Shown: positions 42,029-53,214, counted from the stretch's first letter. The stretch: 64,000 nucleotides of DNA from Eutreptiella sp. 'Long Island Sound 2002' (GCA_964036045.1 OZ038400.1:17514950-17578949); one strand, 5' to 3'. Numbers and translations are program-made. Notes: generated by a model not told the origin, from the sequence alone.

Positions 42029-45000
42029 CTAGGCGTTCTGACCTCCAGTGGCTGCGTTAACATTGTGAACACACCCTGATTCGTCGACCCACTCATCCTG
42101 GAACGGATCATCTGCTGGATTCAAGGCATTTTCAACGTAATCTCGATCCGCCTCGGACACCTGATCTGCACCTGAGACCTGATCCACACGATGGTTGCCC
42201 TTTCCACGTCCACGGCCACGGCCGCCGGATGATGGACCACCACCGTCGCCACGCCCTCTGCCCTTACCAGAGAAAGGGGTTCCTGAAGGATTTCCCTTAC
42301 CTTTACCCTGTGATCCTGGAGCATTTCCTTTGTTTGTACCGGATTGAGGGGTTTGGCCTGGATTTCGATTTCCGCCTCCGGCGTTGCCATTGGGATTTTT
42401 CTGGCCGTTCGGCTGCCCACCGGAGCCGGATGGAGTCCGATTTCCTGTGCCTTGGGACCCGCCAGGGCCTCCAGTATTTTTGTTTCCACCGGAGGGGGTC
42501 GGATTCCCTTTTCCCCCCTTTCCACCATACACCTGTCTGTCATTCCTGTCTGAATTCTGCGGATTACTGATATTTTCACCAATCACCTTGTGATCGTAAG
42601 GAGACCATCGGTGATTACCAGTAGAATGCGACTTAGCTCGGTTCGTAGAACCTAAAAGAAGGCAGATGCTACAGTGATCCTGAACATTCCGGGTGTCATT
42701 CACCTTTTTGTTGCCCTTTTGGGCCCCATTTTGGATGTTTTGCTGGGTATTCTTGTTTCCCCCAAGACCCTCATGGAAATTTTGATTGGCGGCGTCGGCG
42801 AGCCGCTCAACCTCTTCCCACAATTCCTTCGGGGTGAACGAAAACACCCAGTTCCTGGCCTTCAGGCGATGGCCATGGAAGCTTACTCCCTTGTTGAGGA
42901 CTTGGACAAACAAGTCCCGATCCTCGTGTTCATTAAATTTGATTTTCCACGTGTTTTCAGTGAATTTCACCTTGGAAAACGACGTGGGGGAGCACTTTTG
43001 AAGTGCCTCCCTGACCGTAAACCTGTTGGCCGAGGCATCAAAGCCTTCGACCTCCGCCCACCAGGTCTTGACCTTTTCTTCGGACTGTTTATTCCGAAGG
43101 GTGGCGGCAGTTTCGGAGGGGATCTTGTCAAAAATCAGATTTTTCAGCTCGGCACTAGAAAATTTTTCGCCTGAATGTTCAGATTCTGCCACTAAGTTCC
43201 AGAAGCGCTGTCTCTTGTCTTGCACTTCGTGCAAGATTAATCGCGAGAATGAAGGAAAATTCTTCAACATCTGGTGGTAATGGTCCTCTGGCAGCCGGGA
43301 TCCACGTACCTCCAACTGTTCCCACACCTCATCAAAGGTAAGGGGGGAACTTGAATCCTCACGATCACTCCAGGTCCTGAGCCAAGTGTTGGCCGGCGCT
43401 CCCTCAAGGCAGTCCAAGAGGGCCATCAGGAACTGATCATCTTGGAGTTTTTGAGTCTTAACCCACAGTTTAAATTCCCGTTGGAACTGAGGCCAACGTC
43501 TGGGGTTGCCATTATACTTCGGTTGCTTGGCAACCTGACGAAGTCGCAATGAAGTGGGATTAAGAAGCGAATCCAGCCCAACACCGGCCGTAATGGCAGA
43601 CACCTTTGCGGCATCATTCGCCACACCAGCTCCGGCGAGGGTCTGGGCGAGCAACAGCTGGGCTAATGCATTGGAGTCAGCAGCAGGAGGGGCAGTACGG
43701 GAGGCAGTTCGCTTGGCATTCTGAGCCTCAGTCCTAGCCTTCGCCGTCCTACTCTGAGATCGAGAGATTGTAACCCTTTCCTTTAGCTTGGTCCTGCTGA
43801 TCCTTGCATCGGTGGTCTTGGAGTCCACCGAAGGAGCAATTGAAAAAATTTCTGTCGCCTCCTCCGACGGTTCTGTTGTTTGTTCCACCGATGATGCGCC
43901 CTCAGATCGCATGTGCGTCTTGAAAAGATCTTTTATTCCCAGCGTTTGAATGATGAGTTGCATTTGATCTTTGAGCAATTGGAGCTCAGAGTCTCGCTGG
44001 AATCTGCAAGAGCAGTCGGCAGGACAGTACATACCGTGTCCTGAAGGGCCTGAGCAGGCTGTCGGACCGCTAATCTCAGTGGTCCGCAGCCAGGAGTCCA
44101 CTTGGGGAGCTCCTTCAGCCCTAATTTCCAGGCTTGCCTGCCTGGCTGCCTCTAAAATTCCTTCCTCAACCGCGGCGGCTAGATCGTCGCGGATGGAAAC
44201 AGGGGGATGAGGGGCGGAGGGCCCGGCAACAGGTGCCTTGGTCTTCTCCTTCGGGAAGGGGCTTGCCTCCCAGATCTGCAAAAAAATGGCAAAAGAGTCA
44301 TCTTCTTGAGAACGCCACCACATCCTGGTATTAATTTCTTCCTGAAGTAGGAAAAAATATTCCATTAAAAAATCAGAGGCGATTATTTCTTGTCCTATCA
44401 GCTTAGACGTGGCTAATAGACAAAGGGCCTCAAGCGCCTCAAGGTTACGGGTCACTTCTGAAGACAAATGGTTGTCCCATTGTGCCCAAGAGGCTGGTCG
44501 ATTATAGGTAGGTACCTCACCTGGACCACCCATCTCAATGTCGTCAATGTCGGCGTCGGTGGTCTCAAAATGTGGACATTGGTAGGGAGTATTGGTACCT
44601 GCCAGGTCCGTAAGCTCCACTGGAGCGTTGCCATCGGCGTAGGCTGGCAGATTCCAGCTACTTGATGGCCAATTTCGACTGGGATCTTGATGGTAATCTG
44701 GGCCTCCACAGCTGCTGATTTGTGCCCCTCTTGGGCAGCTTGGGCTTGCGCAAGGCATTCCTCTCAAGGCCTCGTTCGCACAGCACCAGGGCAACGTAAT
44801 CGTTACTTCTCCAGGAGCGGCGGAGTCTACGGGGCCGTACTGGGGAGCTAGCTGTGGTTGGGACACCAAAGGAACAACATTCAGGTAGCCTCTGCTACCA
44901 TGAAAGTGCTGCCCTGGGTCGTTGATGGTGCCGGAGGGCTCGGGGCCGGCAAGACCAGTGTGGCAGGCACGCGAGGAGTCGACCTGAACGCTGCTATTGG

Positions 45001-45064
45001 GGGTAGAACCGGAGACTCGAACACCAACGGAGGCGAGAGCAGCAACAACAGAAGCAAGATCCAT
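42029..45064 (-). CDS. gag: Element A Gag polyprotein (right copy)
   Basis: Mirror of 11592-14627, 1011 residues, identical in amino-acid sequence; 44555 is a silent difference. The ATG at 45064 lies inside the 5' LTR (44901-45433), and the primer-binding site is at 44888-44900 inside the frame. Confidence 0.9.
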   Translation of the reverse strand: MDLASVVAALASVGVRVSGSTPNSSVQVDSSRACHTGLAGPEPSGTINDPGQHFHGSRGYLNVVPLVSQPQLAPQYGPVDSAAPGEVTITLPWCCANEALRGMPCASPSCPRGAQISSCGGPDYHQDPSRNWPSSSWNLPAYADGNAPVELTDLAGTNTPYQCPHFETTDADIDDIEMGGPGEVPTYNRPASWAQWDNHLSSEVTRNLEALEALCLLATSKLIGQEIIASDFLMEYFFLLQEEINTRMWWRSQEDDSFAIFLQIWEASPFPKEKTKAPVAGPSAPHPPVSIRDDLAAAVEEGILEAARQASLEIRAEGAPQVDSWLRTTEISGPTACSGPSGHGMYCPADCSCRFQRDSELQLLKDQMQLIIQTLGIKDLFKTHMRSEGASSVEQTTEPSEEATEIFSIAPSVDSKTTDARISRTKLKERVTISRSQSRTAKARTEAQNAKRTASRTAPPAADSNALAQLLLAQTLAGAGVANDAAKVSAITAGVGLDSLLNPTSLRLRQVAKQPKYNGNPRRWPQFQREFKLWVKTQKLQDDQFLMALLDCLEGAPANTWLRTWSDREDSSSPLTFDEVWEQLEVRGSRLPEDHYHQMLKNFPSFSRLILHEVQDKRQRFWNLVAESEHSGEKFSSAELKNLIFDKIPSETAATLRNKQSEEKVKTWWAEVEGFDASANRFTVREALQKCSPTSFSKVKFTENTWKIKFNEHEDRDLFVQVLNKGVSFHGHRLKARNWVFSFTPKELWEEVERLADAANQNFHEGLGGNKNTQQNIQNGAQKGNKKVNDTRNVQDHCSICLLLGSTNRAKSHSTGNHRWSPYDHKVIGENISNPQNSDRNDRQVYGGKGGKGNPTPSGGNKNTGGPGGSQGTGNRTPSGSGGQPNGQKNPNGNAGGGNRNPGQTPQSGTNKGNAPGSQGKGKGNPSGTPFSGKGRGRGDGGGPSSGGRGRGRGKGNHRVDQVSGADQVSEADRDYVENALNPADDPFQDEWVDESGCVHNVNAATGGQNA

Positions 45065-45433
45065 GTTGAGTGTTATCCGGCAGAAAATCCCAGTCTATGA
45101 AGAAAATTGATGCGGATTATTCTAAATACATCTGAGTGTCCAAAACTATCTGAAAAGATTTATATAAATCCGATTATGAAAAATATTTGGCCGATCTGGC
45201 CCGCGAGCGCGCATCAGCGGCAAATGGCGATTCCAGGCAAATGATCGGAACGCGGCGGATTTACGGAGAATGGACCGCGGAATCAGATCCGGCATATCAG
45301 AAATATATAGGTCTAATCCTGAGACTGAGCTGCGAGGCGGCGATTCCGCCGAAGCAAAGAAAATGACCAAAATGTAGTCAATCTGGGGTAGATCAGTGAA
45401 AATCAGAGCAGATGGCAGTTAGCCGCACTTACA
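44901..45433 (-). repeat. 5' LTR of element A (right copy)
   Basis: Mirror of 11223-11755 with one substitution at 45213. Including that change it has about six differences from its own 3' LTR. Confidence 0.95.
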
Positions 45434-45438
45434 GCAAG

Positions 45439-46598
45439 GTGTTATGAGGCAAAGTGTCTTCCCTCCTTGGGGACAAGCGAGCCCACAGTTAGGACCCCTG
45501 ACTGGTCCAGACCTATGGGGTTCTACCCTTCCTTACTGGGTTTACCATACCCCTATGTGTGCTACGTATGTCTGTGTGTGTCTCACTTCTCTCCCCAGCG
45601 TGGCTCCCGGAGACCGGGCTTCGCTGACGTCGGACCGAAGGTCCTAATCAGGTACTATTACCACTCCTATGGCGCCCAATTTCTGTGCTGGCGCCTATCC
45701 TTGGGGTAAGACGGCAAAAGCCCTACCTACTAGAGGGAGGGGTGGCCAAGTGTGCTAAGGGCATACAAAACGCCCATTTTTGCTACAGGCCAAAAGCTAT
45801 CGCACTCCCCTGCCCACGAGGAAAAGCACGCGGGACAGGAGACACCACTACACTACACTCACTAACGCCAGCACCGGCCTTCGAAGGCAGGGTGAGCACT
45901 CATCACTTGCACTCACCTCCTGCCAGGCCTGCTGACCCTAACCCCTACACACGCTACTTGGGGCTGCTGTCGAGGAAGTCTCAGGCCCTAATGGCCCTCC
46001 TGTGAAGAAGACAAGAGAACACAGCGCTCCTAAGCAGCTGTGGCCTAACAGGGGACGCCACAACGCGTTTCCCCTGCTAGGGCTTGGAGGGAAGGGGTGC
46101 TCTCGTTGCGTGCACAGCGCAGATGTCGTTGAAGTCGAACTGCCCTCGCCAGTACTGGCTGAGGCACAGTGATTTGATTTGTGATCAGCGCCCCTGTTTT
46201 GCTGGGGCAGAAAAATGGATAGCCGCCGAAGGCAGCTGCTGCGTGCACCAATCACCCTTAACCTCTCCCACCTGTACAACAGAGGCAAATGAAGGGGTGT
46301 TTGCGGCGGAGGAACCAAGCCACACTCCAGGTATTATACCCTTCTCAGTGTGACCTATAATACACTGTCTGCAAACACGCTGACGGATCAGCTCCCCTGT
46401 CAAGCAAGCAAGTTTTAAGAGACTCCTCAGGTTCTCTTAAAGAACGTACCGAGGAGCCTCTGGGTAACGTAAACAAGGTTTACCGTGCGCAATTCGCGTG
46501 GCCTACCCTTTAATGCCTCATGTGCACGCAGGGAAGGGAGGCTGAACCACTGACTCAACCAGGAGGTGAGCTCCTCCTGGGCTAACCTACCTTACTCA
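45439..46598 (+). repeat. Element B 3' LTR-like region, outer part (right copy)
   Basis: Continues the sequence cut by element A. It begins GTGTTATGAGGC and contains GGACC-TTC-GGTCC and CCCGG-TCT-CCGGG hairpins near 45606-45644. It also holds the 23-bp GCGCC...GGCGC box at 45672-45694 and the GTATTATA/TATAATAC inverted repeat at 46331-46363. Homology to the D 3' region supports its origin in a shared retroelement family. Short frames in it (for example 45685-46005) have no recognisable product. Confidence 0.55.
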
Positions 46599-47435
46599 CC
46601 ATGCATCGTGTGAATGCCGAATTGAAACGAACACAAAACAAGCCTAAGCGTTTTAAGCAATCCTACTTTAACGCCACGGCCGCACACGAACAAACGCTTT
46701 CTTTACTTACCTGTGAAGACGAAAACAAGGGTGAATTTGGGGTACAGGTAAAGCGTCACAGCGTGTGGATGCCTCGATTAGGCACATGCATCGCCAGCAC
46801 AGCGCATATTCTAACCCTACGTGCGTGCTGCGCGCTCCATTCGCATCACATACCTTTCATTCCTGTTTTTACCTGTGCAGAGCACGAGAGAAGAACACCC
46901 GACCCCCCAACGAGCACAGCGTTGACAACCCTAACGTTTTGACGAAACAACCAACACGAACGCAATGCGTGAGTGTGAGGTGACACTGACATACCTGAGA
47001 GATGGGTTGTTGACCTGCTCTGTGGTGTGGGCTGAATTTCAATACTTGACTCTGAAGTTTATAAAAATTTTGATGCAACTGTGCAAAAATTTCCTTTAAA
47101 ACTTTAAACATACCTTCTTTTCCAAAAGCCGTTTACGCTTGCGCAACCCTTTTCTTGGAGTCCGCTTCCTTTGCGCTTGTCTGCGACTTTGAGTTATGTG
47201 TAAAAATGACGATTTCCCACGTGGTTTCGTCGATTTTCAGCGATTTCACTTGCTAAATCGCAACCCCTTCTGCTAAACCGCAGGAATCACTCCCTGCTGG
47301 TTACATTTTCTATTTTTTCCAGCTCCTGGGGGTTTGTGTCCTCCATTGGGAGTATTGCTCCGCCCTGGCCCTTGGTCAGGACGTATACTAAAATGCTGTT
47401 TATACAGCGATAGCCGTCCGCATTAGAACGTTCGA
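46599..47435. other. No supportable gene; possible splice sites
   Basis: An ATG at 46601 opens a 113-codon frame. A consensus donor CAG|GTAAAG occurs at 46745-46753 and a strong acceptor ends at 46880. Splicing at that pair puts a stop about 14 codons into the next segment. The frame might be the N-terminus of a B-family Gag encoded in the LTR, as in A and C, but nothing confirms it. Confidence 0.3.
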
Positions 47436-47502
47436 CTGTACCCTAGTGGGCAAGCATGTGTGCTCTAGGGAGGGAGTCCTGGGTTCAAACCCCACTACCC
47501 CC
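47436..47502 (+). repeat. tRNA-like SINE head (right copy)
   Basis: Mirror of 9154-9220, with A-box-like and B-box-like motifs on the plus strand. Confidence 0.45.
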
Positions 47503-48521
47503 AAACTTTTTCCAAAAGTTTTCGTCGCACGCCGGCGACTTTTGAGGAATGCCCCATCGAAGGGACATCATTCACGGTACATTACACTGTTTTTCAAGGG
47601 TACCTACAGTGTGATAGGCTTCTATGAAGTGATGAGGATGTTTTTGGTAAGTTTAATGCATTTTCTGAGGTAATTTTGGGAATATTTGAGCCTTTTTCCT
47701 TGGTCCTACTAGCTTAGCTAACTAGTACTCCAGGGGGAAGTAAGAAAAAGTCACTGCCATGTCTTTCTTGGAGGGCTTGATCCAGGCCAAGCCCCCCTTA
47801 AAACCCTTTTGTTGATGCTAAGACAAACTTAAGTGTTTTTATCTCTCTTTTGTAGCCTAAAGTACACTTTCTCAAAGTAACTAGGGTTGTGACCCTAGCC
47901 CCCCATGAAGTTCACCCCTACCACTCAACTGAGCGGAGGTACCTTCCTTCATGGAGGATATACCGAAATAAAACAGGCATTTCATGCTTTAGGCCTTGGA
48001 GGTTAAGCCTAGTGGTCTCCCACCCCAAGACCCCTATACTCAATTGTTTCTACCACTTATTGTGGTCCTACTTTGTAACTGTTTCTGAATTCAGTTGCTT
48101 GGCCAAGTCATTTTCTGTGTGGTCCTGACATCTATGCCCCACATCCCTAACCAGCACCATTTCACCCAAAAGAGTGCACATGAAGTGCCTAATGCAATCT
48201 CTGAGGCAGGAGTCAGACCAATTTTCATATAAAATCTTTTGTATTATCCATTTGTGATTGAATCTATGTGTATAAACCTGCTTTGTCTATATGCAGCCCT
48301 TCTGTGTTACATTGGATTCCAAAACCAATCATTGATTCGATCCACATCCTGTCCTTGCTCTACTTGCTGCTTTGGTTGGGGTTTTCAACTACAAAACCTG
48401 CAGGAATACATCAAAATATCTAGGGCATAATTCAAGGACATCTTTCTCAAATCACAGAAGAAATTTATTTAGAATTATTGAAGAAATGGCAGTGATGAAC
48501 CCCATCCCTTTCAACTCCTAG
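47503..48521. other. No supportable gene; degenerate X-like sequence (right copy)
   Basis: Mirror of 8135-9153. It ends with a pyrimidine-rich tract and CTCCTAG at 48515-48521, a plausible 3' splice site for the following open frame. Confidence 0.35.
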
Positions 48522-49334
48522 GCCGATTTATTTTCTGGTGACCAGGGCACGCTGGACCACGCCTGGAAATTATTTTTGGCAGATCTGGTTCCCTTGGTAG
48601 CTATTGCCCCCGAAGGGTTACAAGGTAATATCATTCAAGGTGGTGGTCACTGGTCTGGTGCCGGATATGGACAAGGAAATTTGTCCCGGCTGATATTTGA
48701 CATGTCCAAGGTGGGGGTCTTGTCAACAAGATTCGATGTGTATCGTGACGTTATTTTGGTTGCACTTGCGTTGCATTGGCGTTTAAATTCCCTACCAAAA
48801 GTATTGGACGGGAATGTGAAACAAGCAGGTTTGTGCGATGCGTTTGCTTTGTGCGATGCGCTTAGTGCCGGTGCCCCTACTCCTACGTTACCATGGTCCA
48901 TTGAAGAATTGGAATTATCTGAGAGCTTTCAAAACATTTGGGATAACATGAAGGTTCAATTGGAATTTGAAGACCGTAAACGGCTTTTAAAGGATATTCC
49001 ATTTTTTAAAGGGATTCCGCATGATGCAGCATGCAAGAATCATAGGCGCGATGGCAATGTTGCCGTGGATAAAGTGCATAAAAGTGGGGAGAATGCCACT
49101 CTTAACATTTTGCGTATGTTGGCCGTGATTGACCCCAAACTTGTTGACCCACAAGCAACCCCATCCGACGTTGTTTTGGATTCAATTGTTGATAGAACTT
49201 TTGCCGCCACTACCGACCTTTTTGTGCGTATTCAAGAATACCGCAAACAAAAGTCCATCCCCGACGCTATGAGTAAGAAAAAGTGCTTTTCCAATGCTTT
49301 GGGACATACTCTAGTTGTATTAGAGATGCACTGA
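48522..49334 (+). CDS. Unidentified 270-codon open frame, possible internal exon (right copy)
   Basis: I do not recognise the protein. The frame opens just after a 3'-splice-like CTCCTAG, has no early Met and runs to TGA at 49332-49334. Its composition (about one third charged residues, mixed hydrophobic helices, no transmembrane run) looks like a soluble globular protein and unlike the Gly/Lys-rich retroelement proteins around it. A small internal duplication gives CDAFALCDAL near 48835-48862. The last 21 codons lie in repeat X. A GTAAG donor-like sequence at 49271 could end the exon there, and 5 bp past X an AG at 50073-50074 precedes a 25-codon open stretch ending in TAA. It may be a host-gene exon, a gene fragment or part of an unclassified element. 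Confidence 0.45.
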   Translation, partial: ADLFSGDQGTLDHAWKLFLADLVPLVAIAPEGLQGNIIQGGGHWSGAGYGQGNLSRLIFDMSKVGVLSTRFDVYRDVILVALALHWRLNSLPKVLDGNVKQAGLCDAFALCDALSAGAPTPTLPWSIEELELSESFQNIWDNMKVQLEFEDRKRLLKDIPFFKGIPHDAACKNHRRDGNVAVDKVHKSGENATLNILRMLAVIDPKLVDPQATPSDVVLDSIVDRTFAATTDLFVRIQEYRKQKSIPDAMSKKKCFSNALGHTLVVLEMH

Positions 49335-50069
49335 GCATCCATGCATTTTTATCTTAGTATTGGTCCCACCAAAAGTGGTGATAACACATTTTGACCTATG
49401 GAACCAAACACCCAATCAGGACATGGAGTGGACCCCTTAATCCCCTTTCAATGTGAAGTAAAACATCTTTTCCTGAGTTGACTGAGCACTGACATATCTA
49501 AGGAAGAGCCTATGGATTTATCTATGTTTTTCCATGAATACTTATCTGCCCTAGTGGTATACACCCTAGGGGGCTGGACACCTCCTTTTGAGAGGTCCTG
49601 GGTTCAATTCCTGGTCAGCCTAGCTAAGTAGGAAGATCCCATGTGACATGGCAGTGACCTCATCGCCACATGCCCTGCCACCTCAGCACATATGGGACCC
49701 AAAACAAAGAGTGCACATCTCCTGAGATGGCACTATGGAGAGAGAGTGACCATGGGGCAGTTTTCTAACTCTTTTCCTAAAACATTTCAGCTATCTTTGT
49801 GAATATGCATTCATTTGTGACCTGAGTTGCAGTTCCTGTGAATATCCAATCATCTTTCACTGTCTACACTGCAGCCCTTCATGCTTTGATCCTGAATTCT
49901 CTTCTCCTTGCACACTTCTGGCTTGGGCTATCCTGGATTGACTTGGCTTTACTGTATTACAACAAACAAAAGCTTTTCATCTCCCAAAACAAGCAGCAGG
50001 ACACCCTACAGCAACAGCAAGCAGCAGGAGAAGCAAAAACACAGTGCTGAAAACACTATAAACTTTTCT
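49271..50069 (+). repeat. Repeat X, copy 2 (right arm)
   Basis: Mirror of 6587-7385. Read on this strand it starts GTAAGAAAAAG and ends CTATAAACTTTTCT. Confidence 0.8.
49543..49621 (+). repeat. tRNA-like (SINE head) module in repeat X, copy 2
   Basis: Mirror of 7035-7113. Confidence 0.5.
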
Positions 50070-50169
50070 GGTAGCAAGAGGCAGCCTGTCTCTGCGCACG
50101 GGCAGCATCCCCGTGCCGTACATCCAGTGCGCCGAGTACGGGCAAATATAAGCTGAAGGGTGAAAGAAG

Positions 50170-50616
50170 ATGGATCCAGGAAAGGAGGACGCTGATGTGA
50201 AGACAGCGCCAGCGCCTGAGGCACCGGCAATGCCGGCACCTGGCGCTGTACCTTCGGCGGAGCCCTTACATGGGCCAGTGGATGCAGCTGAGGATTCCCT
50301 GGACGGACTCCAGACGGCCTTCGGGGCCCTGTCCGTCGAAGAGGTGGTGGCGCAGCCTGCAAAGAGGAAGAGAGAGAGCGAGAAGGATGCTGGAGACGGA
50401 GCAGACGAGGGAGAGGAGCAAGGGCAAGACCCGACGGATGTCCCTACCTTCGAAGGCGCACCAAGCGCTTCTGGCCTCCATGCATCACCCTCTCCCATAA
50501 CCACCACACTCCCAGCCGCCGCAACATCCACTTCCACAACCAACCCGCCTATGGCAGAGGGCACAGGCTTTACTGGCATGCCTCCCTACCCCGCCTATGG
50601 TATGGGCCCACTGTAA
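50170..50616 (+). CDS. 148-codon open frame truncated by LTR1 (right copy)
   Basis: ATG at 50170 in a good context (GAAGATGG). The protein is Pro/Ala/Glu-rich, with a basic cluster KRKRESEK that resembles a nuclear-localisation signal, and a Pro/Thr/Ser-rich C-terminal half. It ends at TAA 50614-50616, and those bases belong to LTR1 (from 50612). The frame was therefore cut by the LTR and the real C-terminus is missing. It could be the start of another element's Gag or of a host gene. No family is recognised. Confidence 0.4.
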   Translation: MDPGKEDADVKTAPAPEAPAMPAPGAVPSAEPLHGPVDAAEDSLDGLQTAFGALSVEEVVAQPAKRKRESEKDAGDGADEGEEQGQDPTDVPTFEGAPSASGLHASPSPITTTLPAAATSTSTTNPPMAEGTGFTGMPPYPAYGMGPL

Positions 50617-51117
50617 AGGGCAGCTCAGGACAGGACAGGACAAGGTTGATTTCTTCTGTGGACCTCTGCAGTTGGCAGGGTCAGGATTACAGGAATTATG
50701 TTTAAATTTTGTGTGTTGTGCATGACATAGCCCCATATAAGGTATGTGCTGTGGTGCGTCGCAGATGCCGCTTTTTGGGCACTGCAGGGCACGCGTGCGC
50801 ACTAATTTGTGCATTGTTTTCTTTCTGAGAAGCACTGATTTTTATTATAAAAAGATCTGATTTTGTAGGATTTTAGCATGTTTACAGTGTATGTATTGTG
50901 CTGAGCGTCCATTATTGTTTAGGCCATGAAACGGCTTATCTGTTGAATCACTCCGTATCACCAAGTCAAGATTGATCGACTCATTTGATTTATTGCGTGC
51001 GGCAATTACAAGAAGGGCGTCGTTTCAAGGTTTTCAAAATGGGACTGCAGGAGATTCAAAATGAGAGGTTTGAAAATTCTGAGTACTGGCCGAAACAAGA
51101 CTCGGAGGTCTTGAAAT
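50612..51117 (+). repeat. LTR1, 5' LTR of the non-autonomous element (right copy)
   Basis: 506 bp, starting TGTAAAGGG, with a TATAAAAAG-like box near 50846. It repeats at 53215-53720 with one mismatch. It contains the ATG (51039) of the following protein. The bases after the shared end show no canonical TGG primer-binding site. Confidence 0.85.
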
Positions 51118-52217
51118 ATTCAACAGATAAACACGACGTTTCTTTGCCTTTGCCTGTAGCTGCAGATGAGATCAATAAGAGTGAGGAGTGCAATCACAGG
51201 AGTCTACGGCCCGGCCGAGCCGTCAATCAAGACACCATCAAGGCGCCGTCCAGACCAGCGCCAGCCCCGCCCAGGACAACACGGCCGCCGCAGCGCCTTT
51301 CAAGTGGAGTAACAGAAGTGCCACGATGTGCTGAAGCCGCCGCCATCACAGCAGTACAACGACTCGTCGCACAGGAAGAACGAATAAGGCAAAGTCTCAG
51401 GTATGAGCAACAAGTCATCTGCGCGAAGAGGTACGCGAACTTTGGCCACGTTTTTCAAAAGCTCTATTGCCGGTTGTTCCAGCCTTCGTTGAATTCGGGG
51501 CAGACAAGTACGCCGCCGAACGAACTGAAGGAGCCAGGGAAGCGCTCATTGAAGGAGCTGGCGGATTCCAGCAAGGCAACGCCAAAGAAGAACACCGCAA
51601 AATCGAATGCGCCGCCGAACAAGGACAAAGCGTCTGAGTACTCAGGTGTGTTGGCGAAGTTCGAGACCTCGTTGGAAAATTCCTTGAAGCGATCCTTAAG
51701 TGACCTCCGACGAGTTGTGGAACTGTTGGGTAACTGTTCGCCCTCTGTGTCCGTCAGAACGAACAAATGGAACAAGTTCGTCGAGAAGCAAGAACCAAGG
51801 CCCGTTTCAAGTGTGACGAAGCGCCGGCAGAACGAATCCCAAGTGACTGAGTGCCGAACGGACGAGTTACAAGCGAGTTTGGATAATTTTGACGCGTGGA
51901 GTCGAAGTCATCAAGAACGAGACCAAGCAAATGAACGTAACCTACAAGGAACCGCGAATCAAACAAGCAGGTACCCGAACACGGAAAGTGCGAGTAAACG
52001 GTGGCGCGGCCAAAGAGCAGGACGTGCTGTGCAGCGGCGCCATGCAGCCGTCAAGCTGCTCGAGCTTTTTGAGACAATGGTGGGACCTAAAAAGTGGACT
52101 TGGCTGTATCAGGGCAGGAGATCCAGTTCACAAGTGGCAGCGTGCCCACCACGCGAGACGTGGGGCCAAGCTGTACAACCACGAAGATGCGAGGACAAGA
52201 ATAATCCTTTCTCGTAA
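51039..52217 (+). CDS. Basic protein of the non-autonomous LTR element (right copy)
   Basis: 392 residues from the ATG in LTR1; the first 26 residues are identical to C Gag because both are LTR-encoded. The frame is also open for 18 codons upstream without an ATG. The remainder is unrelated to C Gag by eye. It is rich in Lys, Arg, Ser and Gln, with possible helical or coiled segments in the middle (FETSLENSLKRSLSDLRRVV). It lacks protease, reverse transcriptase, RNase H, integrase and a zinc knuckle. The gene sits alone between two LTRs, as in non-autonomous (LARD/TRIM-like) elements that depend on a partner, plausibly element C. An overlapping frame (51889-52437) shows no support. Confidence 0.6.
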   Translation: MGLQEIQNERFENSEYWPKQDSEVLKYSTDKHDVSLPLPVAADEINKSEECNHRSLRPGRAVNQDTIKAPSRPAPAPPRTTRPPQRLSSGVTEVPRCAEAAAITAVQRLVAQEERIRQSLRYEQQVICAKRYANFGHVFQKLYCRLFQPSLNSGQTSTPPNELKEPGKRSLKELADSSKATPKKNTAKSNAPPNKDKASEYSGVLAKFETSLENSLKRSLSDLRRVVELLGNCSPSVSVRTNKWNKFVEKQEPRPVSSVTKRRQNESQVTECRTDELQASLDNFDAWSRSHQERDQANERNLQGTANQTSRYPNTESASKRWRGQRAGRAVQRRHAAVKLLELFETMVGPKKWTWLYQGRRSSSQVAACPPRETWGQAVQPRRCEDKNNPFS

Positions 52218-53214
52218 GGAGTTGGCGTTGACAGCGCTCAACTTTGACAGCTTTTGGCGCTGCGAGCGCCTTCTTATGCTTTGTGTGAACAACTGTGCTT
52301 TGCACAGTGTACAGCCTTTTGGGCTGCATATATGCAGGGATCTGATTTGGATTCGCTGGCATGTACATTTTCAGTATGTCAACGAGGTCTTTTTTGACCT
52401 CTTCGTGGGCGCCAAGCGCCTTGTTTGCTGGCACTGACATGTGCCTTTGCTTTCTTTTGCGTTGTAGATGCTATTTTGAATCTGCAATGAGCAGTGGTGG
52501 GGTACACCCTGCTTGACACTTTGAGTGAACTCTGGTTTACTCAGTTTTTTCATTTTTGTTTTGCTGTGCACCTGCCTGCTTGTGAGCAGTGTGTCTTTTT
52601 TTGTTTTTCAACTGCTTCTGTCTTGGAGAAAAAGCAGAGTGGTTTTCTTTTTGGTTTTTCTGCTTTTGTTGGGAAAAAGCAGGGGTTTTGTTTCAGTATT
52701 TTTATACTATGTTTTTCCCGTGCCATGAGCACTTCAGGCTGTGTGCCATGAGCACTTATCAGGTTTTACACCCTTTGGAGAGTTTGACTGGGTATAGGTT
52801 GAAGCACCACCTCACCACTCCCTTAGGGCACTGTTTTGTGACAGAAATCCCTTTCAGGAGGGTAAAACTATCTATGGTACCAGTGGTATTCCACTAGCAT
52901 GATCTGCACATAGATAGTAGCTGGTTTTACCTGGAATGGGTAGAAATAGCCAGATCACAGACAATAATCTGTATATTATTGTAGGTTAAAGCCTGCATGT
53001 TTTGCTATTTTTTTTTCTCGGGTCAGCAACTCATTTGGGGAGTGCTGAGCCTGGGGGGGGAGTGTAAACATGCAAGGCAGCCTTTTGGGTGCTTGCGTTT
53101 TACACCCACCCAGCTCTGTCTGAGCTTTTCCCACCCCTATGGTAAAACCCTTCGCACCCTTTTGTTTTGGGGTCTCAGCCACACATCAGGGTATGTGTGG
53201 GCTTGGGGGGGGAG
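52218..53214 (+). other. 3' non-coding region of the non-autonomous element, with two polypurine tracts (right copy)
   Basis: No gene. T-rich low-complexity stretch at about 52580-52710. Polypurine tracts at 53053-53062 and 53201-53214, both followed by TGTAAA; only the second is joined to LTR2. Confidence 0.6.

Larger units (their letters stand above)
34650..45433 (-). mobile_element. Element A (right copy)
   Basis: Mirror of 11223-22006, with identical boundaries and the GCAAG target duplication (34645-34649 and 45434-45438). It differs from the left copy at positions including 37512 (Ile to Thr in pol), 44555 (silent in gag) and 45213 (outer LTR). No disabling change is seen. Confidence 0.95.

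Noticed and set aside
46601-46983. A two-exon gene using donor 46748 and acceptor 46880
   Set aside because: The splice signals look good, but the joined frame meets a stop after about 14 codons. Only a different phase stays open, so I could not support a product.
49543-49621. A functional tRNA gene
   Set aside because: A- and B-box-like motifs are present, but no acceptor stem or clear anticodon arm forms, and the unit is repeated as part of X.
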